Of a stretch of DNA of 63,051 bases, positions 37,930 to 46,660 are shown piece by piece. The position numbers and the translations under genes are program-made. The first letter of the stretch is position 1; the number at the start of each line of letters is the position of its first letter. The notes under the pieces were generated by a model. It made no database searches and was not told where the DNA came from. It saw only the letters and a list, made by a program, of their open reading frames with translations. The stretch is from positions 1 through 63,051 of the forward strand of contig JAQXDR010000072.1 of the NCBI GenBank assembly GCA_029251265.1, given 5' to 3'. The stretch comes from Pseudoprimorskyibacter sp. (GTDB lineage Bacteria > Pseudomonadota > Alphaproteobacteria > Rhodobacterales > Rhodobacteraceae).

Positions 37930-38410
37930 AAGTAAAATTAACGAACCTGGTGCACGTGCAGATGACGCGCCAAAACCAACAATACCAGATGCGGCGATGG
38001 CCCGGCCATCCAGCGACTTCAAACCGTCTGCACCCACGAAGCCCAAAGCGCCTGCTTCGGTCTTGTCGAGCGATCTACATATTGTTGGCAATGTGAAGAC
38101 GACAGGCGACATTCAAGTTGAAGGCACGTTGGAAGGCGATATTCGGGCACACTTGCTGACAATAGGCGAAACAGCCACTGTAAAAGGTGAAGTCGTCGCC
38201 GATGATGTCGTGATCAATGGCCGTATTGTCGGACGTGTGCGTGGTCTGAAGGTTCGGCTCTCAGCATCGGCGCGCGTTGAAGGTGATGTCATTCACAAAA
38301 CAATTGCGATCGAAAGCGGCGCGCACTTTGAAGGCTCCGTGCGTCGGGATGACGATCCTTTGTCATCAAAAGCCAGCACTAAAAAGCAGCTGTTACCACC
38401 GTCTGAGTGA
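37919..38410 (+). CDS. bacM: Bactofilin (polymer-forming cytoskeletal protein)
   Basis: 163 aa. A disordered N-terminus (about 1-45) is followed by the DUF583 right-handed beta helix: LHIVGNVKTTGDIQVEG, LEGDIRAHLLTIGETATVKG and VVADDVVINGRIVGRVRG with regular hydrophobic spacing, then a short tail. Bactofilins self-assemble at the membrane without nucleotide and organise local wall growth. A strong terminator follows. Confidence 0.92.
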   Translation: MFSKSKINEPGARADDAPKPTIPDAAMARPSSDFKPSAPTKPKAPASVLSSDLHIVGNVKTTGDIQVEGTLEGDIRAHLLTIGETATVKGEVVADDVVINGRIVGRVRGLKVRLSASARVEGDVIHKTIAIESGAHFEGSVRRDDDPLSSKASTKKQLLPPSE

Positions 38411-38440
38411 ATTTAGACAGCCACATGTTAAATGCAGAAA

Positions 38441-38467
38441 AGCGCGCCTTTGGGCGCGCTTTTTTTG
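38441..38467 (+). terminator. Rho-independent terminator after bactofilin
   Basis: Perfect eight-base stem AGCGCGCC / GGCGCGCT around loop TTTG, followed by seven T. It lies 31 nt after the bactofilin stop and ends the M23-bactofilin transcript. Confidence 0.9.
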
Positions 38468-38672
38468 TCCGGCTATTCCGAGCGTTAGATCACCTTAGAT
38501 ACCAGATAGCCGGGACATCTGCACCTACCACTCAGCACAAAACGCCCGATGCATAACTATTTCCGCGTAGAAAATCGGATGTGGGCTCTGCCGGCCCATT
38601 CATGCGCGCAATAAAAGCAACACGATGCGCAGATTTGTTACTGGTGGGCCATTCGCCCACCTGCCCTTTTGT

Positions 38673-39983
38673 CTAAATTTTGCCCTTCCATGGCACAAAA
38701 ATCCGTTCCAGCCACCGGATCCCAACATCAATCAAAAACCCTATGATCCCAATAAGGATAATTCCAACAATGACGATGTCAGTAAGCTGAAATTTGGACG
38801 CGACCATGATCATCATGCCCAAGCCTTTTTCTGCTGCAACCAGTTCGGCTGCGACCACAGTGCCCCAGCATACCCCCATCGCCACCCGAGCACCGGTGAA
38901 GATTTCCGGTAAACTATTTGGGACGATTACTTTGCGAAGAATCTGGGATTTGGAAGCGCCTAATGAATAGGCCGCATGGACCTTAGCGATTGCGACTCCC
39001 GACACTCCGGATCGGGCCGCAATAGCCATGATCCACAAGGCTGCCAAGAACAACAAAATGATCTTGGATTGCTCTCCGATTCCAAACCAGATGATCATCA
39101 GCGGTATCAAAGCCAGCGGAGGCACCGGTCTCATAAATTCGACAATCGGATCAAACCAGCCGCGTGACCAATTCGTGAGGCCCATAGCATACCCAAGCGG
39201 TACCCCGATAAGCGTGCCAAAAAGAAAACCCAACACCACGCGTTGCAGGGACGCCCAAGTATGTTCCAGCAGTGTAAAGTTACGATACCCTTCGGCGTTC
39301 AGCTGCAAAAAACGACTGAGGGTCAGCTCTGGCGCGGGCAAATAAAGCCGTGCCATCCGCAACCCAGGGGACGGAACAAAAAACGGGGTTCCCTTTTCCG
39401 TTAATGACAATGACCCACCGGAAATATCAACAGACCCACCAAACGCAACCGCTTGACCGTTTAGGTGCGTTACTTTGGCCCCACCACGTTTCGTAATCTC
39501 GTCATTACCAAGGACGTTGATCACCTTAGAGCCATAGCGTGGCACAACAAGGCTGTCATTTTTGGCAAACCCGTCGCCGGGATCAGTTGCCGGTTTGGGC
39601 GGAATGGCCATCGGGTTGCCGGCGGTGTCTTTGTAGAACTGGATATCCTCGGGATATACCAAGATTTTTACCGTGGCATCATCCGTCTGTCCTTCTGGAC
39701 CCGTCGAGGTATAGGTGAACTGAACCTCTCCAACAAAGGGCCCCGTGGCTTTGGGCAACGGCAGGATCGAGTTTGTAAAGGCGACCCAAAGCAGGAAAAC
39801 CAAAACAACAGACAGCACCGATGCAGCCCGATTGGCCTGCACTGCGCTTTCATCCCCAAAGGTGACTGTCTTTAGCGACGTGAAATCTTTTTTGGTGAAC
39901 AATTTCTGCACGGCAAAGCGCGACACAAAAAAGCATAGAAAAAAAGCGGCGACATAGATGCTAAGCAGCAAAAGACCGGTCAT
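38673..39983 (-). CDS. tauC: Taurine/nitrate/sulfonate-type ABC transporter permease with inserted Ig-like segment
   Basis: 436 aa from the ATG at 39983 (ATGA overlap with the ATPase stop). Usual TauC proteins are about 270 aa. Here two extra N-terminal membrane helices (about 4-20 and 54-72) frame a long hydrophilic region (73-235) before the standard permease core. The core carries the EAA loop around 338-361 (YSLGASKSQILRKVIVPNSLP). Within the hydrophilic region, residues 137-207 read NDSLVVPRYGSKVINVLGND, then VTHLNGQAV and later SLTEKGTPFFVPSPG, very like the VCBS/cadherin-type Ig repeats of large adhesins. The substrate is inferred from the TauA-like binding protein. Confidence 0.85.
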   Translation of the reverse strand: MTGLLLLSIYVAAFFLCFFVSRFAVQKLFTKKDFTSLKTVTFGDESAVQANRAASVLSVVLVFLLWVAFTNSILPLPKATGPFVGEVQFTYTSTGPEGQTDDATVKILVYPEDIQFYKDTAGNPMAIPPKPATDPGDGFAKNDSLVVPRYGSKVINVLGNDEITKRGGAKVTHLNGQAVAFGGSVDISGGSLSLTEKGTPFFVPSPGLRMARLYLPAPELTLSRFLQLNAEGYRNFTLLEHTWASLQRVVLGFLFGTLIGVPLGYAMGLTNWSRGWFDPIVEFMRPVPPLALIPLMIIWFGIGEQSKIILLFLAALWIMAIAARSGVSGVAIAKVHAAYSLGASKSQILRKVIVPNSLPEIFTGARVAMGVCWGTVVAAELVAAEKGLGMMIMVASKFQLTDIVIVGIILIGIIGFLIDVGIRWLERIFVPWKGKI

Positions 39984-40786
39984 TGCGCTGCCTCCGTTCG
40001 TCCCATGATTTCTTCTTCCATCTCCCAAATCATGCCCAAAATTTCTTCGCGAGTGATCGAGAAATCAGCATGTCGCTTCACATCCCTAAGGTCATTGCCG
40101 ACACCAAGATCAGCAAAGGGAAGGTTGTATTCTTTGTGAATTCGGCCCGGGCGCGGCGCCATCACCAACAAGCGCTCTCCCAAAAGAAGCGCCTCTTCTA
40201 CCGAGTGGGTAATCAGAATAATCGTTTTTCCAGTCTCTTTCCAAAGATCCAGAACCAGACTTTGCATTTTTTCGCGGGTCAAGGCGTCCAACGCACCAAG
40301 AGGTTCATCCATCAAGATGACATCCGGTTCATTGGCAAGGCAACGCGCGAGCGCAACACGTTGCTGCATTCCACCAGACAGCTCGTAGATCGCCTTTTCT
40401 TTAAAATCTTGCAGGCCAACGACCTCAAGAAGATGGTCAACCTTGGGGCCGCTTTGCTTGCGGGAAACGCCTTTCATGTCGGGGCCGAACGAGACGTTGT
40501 CACGCACATTCATCCATTCAAACAAGGCGCCTTGCTGGAACACCATGCCACGTTCCGGACCAGGGCCATGCACGACGTTTTCGCCAAGTCTGATCTGACC
40601 TTCAGTCGGGGCAAGAAAACCTGCTACGATATTTAGCAAGGTCGTTTTGCCACAACCCGACGGTCCGAGCACTGACATCAATTCACCGGCTTTGATATTC
40701 AAGGATACGTTTTTGAGCGCTTGAACTGATCCACCACCGGGAAGATCAAAGCGCATAGAGATATTGTCGATCATCAGACCGGACAT
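39980..40786 (-). CDS. tauB: Taurine-type ABC transporter ATP-binding protein
   Basis: 268 aa. Walker A GPSGCGKTTLL, Q-loop MVFQQGALFEWMNV, signature ELSGGMQQRVALARCLA, Walker B VILMDEPLGALDALTR and switch His in ILITHSVEEALLL place it in the nitrate/sulfonate/taurine ABC class. It lies about 106 nt downstream of the binding-protein gene, separated by hairpins, and overlaps the permease gene. Confidence 0.92.
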   Translation of the reverse strand: MSGLMIDNISMRFDLPGGGSVQALKNVSLNIKAGELMSVLGPSGCGKTTLLNIVAGFLAPTEGQIRLGENVVHGPGPERGMVFQQGALFEWMNVRDNVSFGPDMKGVSRKQSGPKVDHLLEVVGLQDFKEKAIYELSGGMQQRVALARCLANEPDVILMDEPLGALDALTREKMQSLVLDLWKETGKTIILITHSVEEALLLGERLLVMAPRPGRIHKEYNLPFADLGVGNDLRDVKRHADFSITREEILGMIWEMEEEIMGRTEAAQ

Positions 40787-40816
40787 CGCGGGGGGCCCTT
40801 TCGGTCTATTAGTGCA

Positions 40817-40834
40817 GTGCCGTTAAAACGGCAC
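40817..40834. repeat. Inverted repeat GTGCCGTT-AA-AACGGCAC
   Basis: Eight-base perfect arms with a two-base centre, between tauA and tauB. No T-run follows on either strand. It could stabilise the 3' end of the tauA transcript or bind protein. Confidence 0.5.
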
Positions 40835-40848
40835 CGCACAGGGATCCA

Positions 40849-40875
40849 GTAAAAGGCAGGCCCCGAAGGGCCTGC
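40849..40875 (-). terminator. Attenuating hairpin downstream of tauA
   Basis: On the minus strand the stem GCAGGCCC / GGGCCTGC closes a TTCG tetraloop and is followed by CTTTTA, 17 nt after the tauA stop. The short T-run suggests partial termination, so the binding protein can be made in excess over TauB/TauC, as is common in ABC operons. Confidence 0.75.
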
Positions 40876-40891
40876 AGTCCTGTGGGATCAC

Positions 40892-41875
40892 TTACTGGCT
40901 GAGTGGGCCAGTGTTGACGTTGTCAGCATAAGACGCTTTTGCAGCATCGATGGAGCCCGCCGCAACGAATACGTCCGCCACACCTTTCATGAACTCCTGT
41001 GCGCCACCGCCCAGCCATTTGGCATTCAACTGATCTGCCACAGTTGGGAACACAAAGGTGGACATGGTGGATGCGGTGTCGGATTCAGACATACCCGCGT
41101 CTTGTGCGATTACAGACAACATGTCTGCGGTGTTACCTGCGGCCCACATTGCGTTTGCATCAGCCGTCACGTCAAGGAACGCCGCAACCAGTTCATCATT
41201 TTCGGCGACAAAATCAGCAGGTGCCGAAGTCACGTCAAAAACAAGGATACCAAGCTCTTCCTTTTCAGCACCTGTCAACAAAACGTTGCCAGAGTCTTTC
41301 ATGCGGCGCAACGCACCACCCCAACCGCACGCCATATCAACAGCACCCTGAGCAAGGGCAGCTTGACCCTCTGCGGGGGCCATATCAACGACCGTTACGC
41401 TATCAAGCGCGACGCCAAAGTGCGACATCTGCTTTAGAAAGCCATAATGCGCAGCTGTTCCAAGCGGAACCGCGGCTTTTTTACCCGCTAATTCACCAGC
41501 ACTGTCTTGATCAATCTCAAGCTCGGCGGCGACGACACAGTTGTCGTTATCGGAATAGCTGACCGCTACGTCGATGATCTGCAGATCCTGTCCGGCCGAT
41601 GTCGCAACCACGAACGGCGGCACACCTTGGCTGACCGAAATATGTACGTCACCAGATGCCATTGCGGCGCTCATTGCTGTACCAGTATCAAAGCTGACCC
41701 AGTTTACCTTGACGCCCATAGTGTCGTCGTATGTGCCCATAACTTTGGCATACTGAAATGGCATGGGCCATTCGAGGAAGTAGCCCACAGTGATTTCGCC
41801 GTGGCCACCAGCAAGTGCCGATGATGCGTAAAGAGCGGCTGCTGCGGCCAACGCGCCAGTTTTTTTGAGGAACAT
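40892..41875 (-). CDS. tauA: Taurine-type ABC transporter substrate-binding protein
   Basis: 327 aa from the ATG at 41875 with a GGGAGAG site. Signal peptide MFLKKTGALAAAAALYASSALA, cut before GGHG. The mature part follows TauA closely: VNWVSFDTGTAMSAAMASGDV, GKKAAVPLGTAAHYGFLKQM and VDMACGWGGALRRM. It probably binds taurine or a related sulfonate in the periplasm; no taurine-degrading genes (tpa, xsc) or tauR are in the window, so the ligand is not proven. Confidence 0.87.
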   Translation of the reverse strand: MFLKKTGALAAAAALYASSALAGGHGEITVGYFLEWPMPFQYAKVMGTYDDTMGVKVNWVSFDTGTAMSAAMASGDVHISVSQGVPPFVVATSAGQDLQIIDVAVSYSDNDNCVVAAELEIDQDSAGELAGKKAAVPLGTAAHYGFLKQMSHFGVALDSVTVVDMAPAEGQAALAQGAVDMACGWGGALRRMKDSGNVLLTGAEKEELGILVFDVTSAPADFVAENDELVAAFLDVTADANAMWAAGNTADMLSVIAQDAGMSESDTASTMSTFVFPTVADQLNAKWLGGGAQEFMKGVADVFVAAGSIDAAKASYADNVNTGPLSQ

Positions 41876-42366
41876 GTTTCTCTCCCTGTTTTTATAAGGC
41901 CGTCTCGACAAACGGGTAATCCATACACGCGCCGCGACGATGGGCGTGAAGGTCGCACATGCAGAAACGGTTGCCAAGCGGCGATTATCTTAGACCGCAA
42001 AAGGCATGTTTTGTTCTATTTGACATAAATAGAAGTCAGTTCGGAATGGTGAATATTTTTAACACCAAATGGCGCAAAATGAGGTCTGCCCTATTTGAAA
42101 GACGTAAAACGTCCTCAAAATGCCGTTCATATGCCAAATATCATATAAGAACGAGACACATCCAGATTAGATTCCTGATTGTGAGATCATACCGCGTGGA
42201 ATTCTGTAACGCTGAATTCACATACTTCTGTGTCACGCGTGACATCACAAGCTCAAATACATCCAGTGAATGCCCAATATTGACAAGAATCAGCCGAGCA
42301 TTCGGATTTTTCGGCACTGGCGCAACGGGTTTCCCCCATTGTCCACTGTCTACAAATGGCCCCAAT
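41876..42366. other. Long AT-rich upstream region of tauA
   Basis: 491 bases between tauA and the CMD gene, both on the minus strand. No protein-like frame was seen. It must contain the tauA promoter. A 14-base palindrome is listed separately. Confidence 0.55.
42231..42244. promoter_or_regulatory. 14-base palindrome TGTCACGCGTGACA
   Basis: Perfect palindrome 356 nt upstream of tauA and 123 nt downstream of the CMD gene. It is flanked by TGTG and TCACA, extending the dyad look. Possible operator; distance from tauA argues for a promoter far upstream or for another function. Confidence 0.35.
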
Positions 42367-42756
42367 CTACAAATGACCTGACTCTTTGAGAACTTTGCGA
42401 GCAACACGAAAGCATTCCAGACCCATTGGGACGCCACAATAGATCGCGATCACATGAATGATGGCTCTGATTTCTTCTGCTGTTACCCCGTTGGTCAGGG
42501 CACCTCGACAATGTGTTTCCCATTCCTGCATCCGGCCCAAGGCTCCAAGCATGGACAGGTTCATCATCGACCGGGTTTTGGGATCAATAACATCATCACC
42601 CCAGCCAAATCCCCAACACCATGCTGTCATTGCTTCTTGAAATGGACGTGTGAATTCATCTGCCGCCGCAAGGTTTTTTTCCACATATTCAGGGCCCAGA
42701 GTTCCTTTTCGTCGCTCTAAACCTTTTAAAAACAGATCTTCGTCAAATAAGCTCAT
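42367..42756 (-). CDS. Carboxymuconolactone decarboxylase (CMD) family protein
   Basis: 129 aa from the ATG at 42756 (MSLFDEDLFLKGLERR), the usual PcaC-type N-terminus. CWGFGWGDDVIDPKTRSMMNL and EEIRAIIHVIAIYCGVPMGLE are family signatures. It is similar in length to gamma-carboxymuconolactone decarboxylase of the protocatechuate pathway, but no other pca genes are near, so a related decarboxylase role is equally possible. It is divergent from pyrE across 271 bases. Confidence 0.85.
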   Translation of the reverse strand: MSLFDEDLFLKGLERRKGTLGPEYVEKNLAAADEFTRPFQEAMTAWCWGFGWGDDVIDPKTRSMMNLSMLGALGRMQEWETHCRGALTNGVTAEEIRAIIHVIAIYCGVPMGLECFRVARKVLKESGHL

Positions 42757-43027
42757 TTTTTTGTCATCCTGATTACACTGAACGCTATGATAAAACTGCC
42801 CAGAACGGCGCAGATGCGATGGGTCTAGGCGTCCTGTGATCACGTTTACACCAATTTTCAAGCACTGCATTCAGATCTGGTGACAGAATGTGGATCGCAG
42901 CAATGGTCCCGAACGGTGACACCAAGATAATTTCCCTGCCAAATGACCTGCTGACCAAACACGAAGCCCCTTTTCCATTCGGTAAAATTCCACTAGGCCG
43001 CATTTAAGACAACGCAGGAGCCAGCCC

Positions 43028-43702
43028 ATGATCCCATCAGCGTACCCTAGTGCAGACGAAATTGCGCGCCTCTCCGCAGCCATGCTGTGGGATATTCAAG
43101 CTGTTCATTTCAGTCCAAAAGATCCCTTTACGCTTGCGTCGGGATTGCCATCGCCAACGTATGTCGATTGTCGCAAGCTGATTTCTTATCCGCGCATCCG
43201 GTCCACCTTGATGGATTTTCTTACCCTTACCGTGATGCGCAATGCAGGATTAGAAGCGTTTGACAACATTGCTGGCGGTGAAACAGCGGGCATTCCATTC
43301 GCCGCACTTGTTGCCGAACGCATGGCGCTGCCGATGACATATGTCCGTAAAAAACCCAAAGGCTATGGTCGCAATGCCCGGATCGAGGGCGTCATGACAG
43401 AAGATCAACGGGTTTTGTTGGTGGAAGATCTGACAACCGACGGTGGCTCTAAGGTGTCGTTTGTGGACGCGATCCGCGAGACCGGCGCCAGCTGTGCGCA
43501 CACTGCCGTTATCTTTTACTATGATATTTTCCCAGAGACAAAACAAAGGTTGGGAGATCACGGGATCAGCCTGCATCATCTTTGTACGTGGTGGGATGTA
43601 CTGGCAGTCGCTAAAGATCGCGCGTTGTTTGATGCAGAAACCTTGGATGAGGTCGAACGTTTTCTAAATGACCCTCGCGCCTGGCAAGATGCGCAAAGCT
43701 AA
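43028..43702 (+). CDS. pyrE: Orotate phosphoribosyltransferase
   Basis: 224 aa. PRPP-binding motif [13 protein letters not shown] at 129-141; [21 protein letters not shown] binds orotate in this alphaproteobacterial form. It makes OMP in pyrimidine synthesis. AGGAG precedes the ATG. Its neighbour dnaB is typical of Rhodobacteraceae. Confidence 0.96.
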   Translation: MIPSAYPSADEIARLSAAMLWDIQAVHFSPKDPFTLASGLPSPTYVDCRKLISYPRIRSTLMDFLTLTVMRNAGLEAFDNIAGGETAGIPFAALVAERMALPMTYVRKKPKGYGRNARIEGVMTEDQRVLLVEDLTTDGGSKVSFVDAIRETGASCAHTAVIFYYDIFPETKQRLGDHGISLHHLCTWWDVLAVAKDRALFDAETLDEVERFLNDPRAWQDAQS

Positions 43703-43870
43703 GACTTGGCTACGAAAAAGCACTCAGTGGCCTGACCACGTGACAGCTGACCATGTAAACGGCGTAAAACGCGCCTTTCAAAACAATCCAATAGTTGTCC
43801 ACAGAGATATACAATTTGGCCTGCGGAGGGTTATCCGTTAAGCCTTTGGGTGGGTAGTAGGACAATCAAT

Positions 43871-45352
43871 ATGAATGACTTGACGCCAGTTTCATCTCAA
43901 GAAGGTCAAGCGCCTGACACAGGCACAATTCCTCATTCTATCGAGGCCGAACAACAGCTTCTGGGTGCAATCCTGACGAACAATGACGTCTATGATAGGA
44001 TTGCAGGTATCATCGGCGCTCAGCATTTTTATGATCCGGTTCATGCGCGAATCTATGAAACCGCCTCGGCGCGCATTGCCAAAAATGCACTGGCATCGCC
44101 CGTAACCCTCAAAACCTTTTTAGAAGAGGACGAAGGACTTCGTGAACTCGGGGGGCCAACCTACCTAGTAAAGCTTGCCGGTTCAGCTGTGTCATCATTC
44201 GCTGCGCGTGATTATGCGCAGTTGATTTATGATCTCGCCGTGCGGCGTGATCTGATTTCTCTGGGCCGCGATATTTCTGACAAAGCGGCCAAGGGTGATA
44301 TTGACCTGGAACCCCGCGAACAAATCGTACAGGCAGAACAACGTCTGTATCAATTGGCCGAGCAAGGTCAGGCGGAAAGCGGGTTTCAAAGCTTTCTTCG
44401 CGCCGTCACCAGCGCAGTAAATGTCGCTAACGCGGCTTACCAAAGAGAAGGCGGTCTTGCCGGCGTGTCTACCGGATTGATTGATCTGGATAAAAAACTG
44501 GGGGGACTGCATTCAAGCGATCTTCTGATCCTCGCTGGTCGACCCTCGATGGGTAAGACGTCGCTTGCCACCAACATAGCTTTTAATATTGCAAAAATTT
44601 TTCGCAAAGGCATCCGGCCAGACGGCAGTGAGGGTGCTGTCGAAGGCGGCGTTGTGGGTTTTTTCAGCCTTGAGATGAGCGCAGAGCAATTGGCGGCTCG
44701 TATCCTATCAGAAGCCGCCGAGGTTCCGTCCGAACAGATCCGCCGCGGCGATATGACAGAAGAAGAATTTCGTCGATTTGTTGAGGCTGCCAAAGCGCTT
44801 GAGGCCTGCCCACTTTACATCGATGACACTCCCGCGCTTCCGATTGCGCAGGTAGCGGCACGTGCAAGACGATTGAAACGGACACACGGGCTGGACGTCT
44901 TGATCGTTGACTATTTGCAATTACTGCGCGGCACGGGTCGTGGCGACAATCGCGTGCAGGAAATTGGCGAAATTTCCATGGGCTTAAAAGCCATTGCAAA
45001 AGAACTGAATATTCCAGTTGTTGCCCTGTCGCAGCTAAGTCGAACAGTAGAAAGCCGCGATGATAAACGGCCGCAGTTATCTGACCTTCGGGAATCGGGG
45101 TCGATTGAACAAGATGCAGACGTGGTCATGTTCGTTTTTCGTGAAGAATACTATGCAGAACGCGAAAAACCGTCCGAGGATCGACTTGACGAAATGGCGG
45201 CATGGCAGGAACGCATGGAACGACTTCACGGGAAGGCCGAAGTCGTAATTGGCAAGCAACGTCATGGTCCTATTGGAACGGTCGAGCTTAGCTTTGAGGG
45301 CCGCTTTACACGGTTTGGAAACCTTGTTCGTCCGTGGCAAACAGACTCTTGA
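43871..45352 (+). CDS. dnaB: Replicative DNA helicase DnaB
   Basis: 493 aa from the ATG at 43871 (MNDLTPVSSQEG), preceded by GTAGGA; a start seven codons earlier is possible. N-terminal domain from PHSIEAEQQLLGAIL, RecA-like domain with Walker A GRPSMGKT at 223-230, LDVLIVDYLQLL, and SDLRESGSIEQDADVV. It unwinds DNA at the replication fork. No intein or frameshift is seen. Confidence 0.97.
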   Translation: MNDLTPVSSQEGQAPDTGTIPHSIEAEQQLLGAILTNNDVYDRIAGIIGAQHFYDPVHARIYETASARIAKNALASPVTLKTFLEEDEGLRELGGPTYLVKLAGSAVSSFAARDYAQLIYDLAVRRDLISLGRDISDKAAKGDIDLEPREQIVQAEQRLYQLAEQGQAESGFQSFLRAVTSAVNVANAAYQREGGLAGVSTGLIDLDKKLGGLHSSDLLILAGRPSMGKTSLATNIAFNIAKIFRKGIRPDGSEGAVEGGVVGFFSLEMSAEQLAARILSEAAEVPSEQIRRGDMTEEEFRRFVEAAKALEACPLYIDDTPALPIAQVAARARRLKRTHGLDVLIVDYLQLLRGTGRGDNRVQEIGEISMGLKAIAKELNIPVVALSQLSRTVESRDDKRPQLSDLRESGSIEQDADVVMFVFREEYYAEREKPSEDRLDEMAAWQERMERLHGKAEVVIGKQRHGPIGTVELSFEGRFTRFGNLVRPWQTDS

Positions 45353-45728
45353 TCGTGACAGTGACCGGCACAGGCTGGAGTTCCAGGTTAACTTGGAAAG
45401 CGGGCATCTGACGAATACATCCAATGTTTTCGCTTTTGAACGTGCAGCATCAACAAAGTGACAAATTAGATAGACAGTGTCAGTCGGACTTTTAGCGTCC
45501 TACTCAGCAACCACTTTTATAACGCCGCACTCAAGCGTTGCGAGGCATTTGCATAAAGCCTTCGTCACTTTGCGGCACTTTTCCGAAGTGGGTCTGATCA
45601 AAAGTACATCCAACATCCGAAACGGGCTTGAAGGGTGTCAAAAATACAATATAGAGACCGTATCAGGATCAGGGCAGCGCCCTCATAATTGTGTCGAAAG
45701 ACCTTGAACCATCCTTGAACGCCGTCTT
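45353..45728. other. Intergenic stretch before the aquaporin gene
   Basis: 376 bases with no recognisable coding sequence. In arsenic gene clusters such aquaporins follow arsR and arsC; I looked for remnants of these and saw none. Confidence 0.5.
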
Positions 45729-46373
45729 TTGGCCGAATGGCTAGGTACATTTTCATTGCTCGCGACCATAATTGGATCGGGCATTATGGCCGAACGATTA
45801 TCAGAGGGAAATATGGCAATTGCCCTGCTGGGAAATACGATCCCGACCGGAGCGATTCTATACGTTTTGATTACAATTTTTGGGCCCATTTCAGGCGCGC
45901 ATTTTAACCCGGCGGTGACACTGTCCTTTACTCTGCGTCGAGATATTACCCCGCGCGATGCGGGATTATACATCGTGGTTCAGATCACCGGTGCCATTTT
46001 CGGTGTTCTTGCCGCGCATGTGATGTTCGAACACCCTTTAATTGATCCATCGACAACATCGCGATCAGGTATCGGACAATGGGTGGCCGAATTCATTGCC
46101 ACGTTCGGACTGGTGGGCACGATACTCACCTGTTTAAAGATGCGTCCCGAAGCTGTTCCCATGACTGTCGGGCTGTACATCACAGCAGCTTACTGGTTCA
46201 CCTCATCAACGTCCTTTGCAAATCCAGCTGTGACGATTGCGCGTGCATTTTCAGATACATTCGCTGGGATCGCGCCCGTAGATGTCGCCGCCTTCGTTAC
46301 CGTGCAGCTGATTGCAGCGTGTTGCGCCACCATTTTTTTCCGATGGATGCTGAACGAACCAACACAAAGCTGA
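45729..46373 (+). CDS. Aquaporin-family channel (MIP)
   Basis: 214 aa with six membrane segments and both half-helices: HFNPAVTLS near residue 57 and FANPAVTIAR near 156. The body, for example GTFSLLATIIGSGIMAERLS, resembles the aquaporins often found with arsenate-reductase genes. The 5' end is odd: the alignable stretch LERRLLAEWLG begins upstream of the only near start, a TTG at 45729, and a stop lies at 45705. No ATG, GTG or good ribosome site is in place. Either translation starts at TTG or a rarer codon, or the start was lost. Confidence 0.75.
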   Translation: MAEWLGTFSLLATIIGSGIMAERLSEGNMAIALLGNTIPTGAILYVLITIFGPISGAHFNPAVTLSFTLRRDITPRDAGLYIVVQITGAIFGVLAAHVMFEHPLIDPSTTSRSGIGQWVAEFIATFGLVGTILTCLKMRPEAVPMTVGLYITAAYWFTSSTSFANPAVTIARAFSDTFAGIAPVDVAAFVTVQLIAACCATIFFRWMLNEPTQS

Positions 46374-46543
46374 TATCGGACGATTTTATGACTGCTGCCA
46401 TCGATGTGCGGCCGGCCCCATCTAGCAGGGGTGATCAGTCGGACAGCCGTACCCAAGATACAGTTATTGCAGACGCTTTGAACATTATGCTGTGGATCGG
46501 GTCGTCCCTACAGATTGATCACGGCGTCAAACGCGCGAATTCA

Positions 46544-46572
46544 AAAAGGGCACAGAATGTCTGCACCCTTTT
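46544..46572 (-). terminator. Terminator downstream of glyA
   Basis: On the minus strand AAAAGGGTGCAGA and TCTGTGCCCTTTT form a 13-pair stem with two U-G/G-U wobbles and a CAT loop, ending in T5. Read on the plus strand the same pairs become A-C mismatches, so the hairpin works in the glyA direction. It lies about 90 nt after the glyA stop. Confidence 0.75.
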
Positions 46573-46660
46573 CAAAACTCTAATCATGTCTGGCAACCGA
46601 AAGAGCACGTCACGAGCACACAGCGTGCAGGCCTAAACCCGGTCTGCCCTCGCGCCCTGC

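Noticed and set aside
46079-46636. 185-codon frame overlapping the aquaporin end
   Set aside because: It overlaps the aquaporin out of frame and its unique part (46374-46636) has no recognisable domain.
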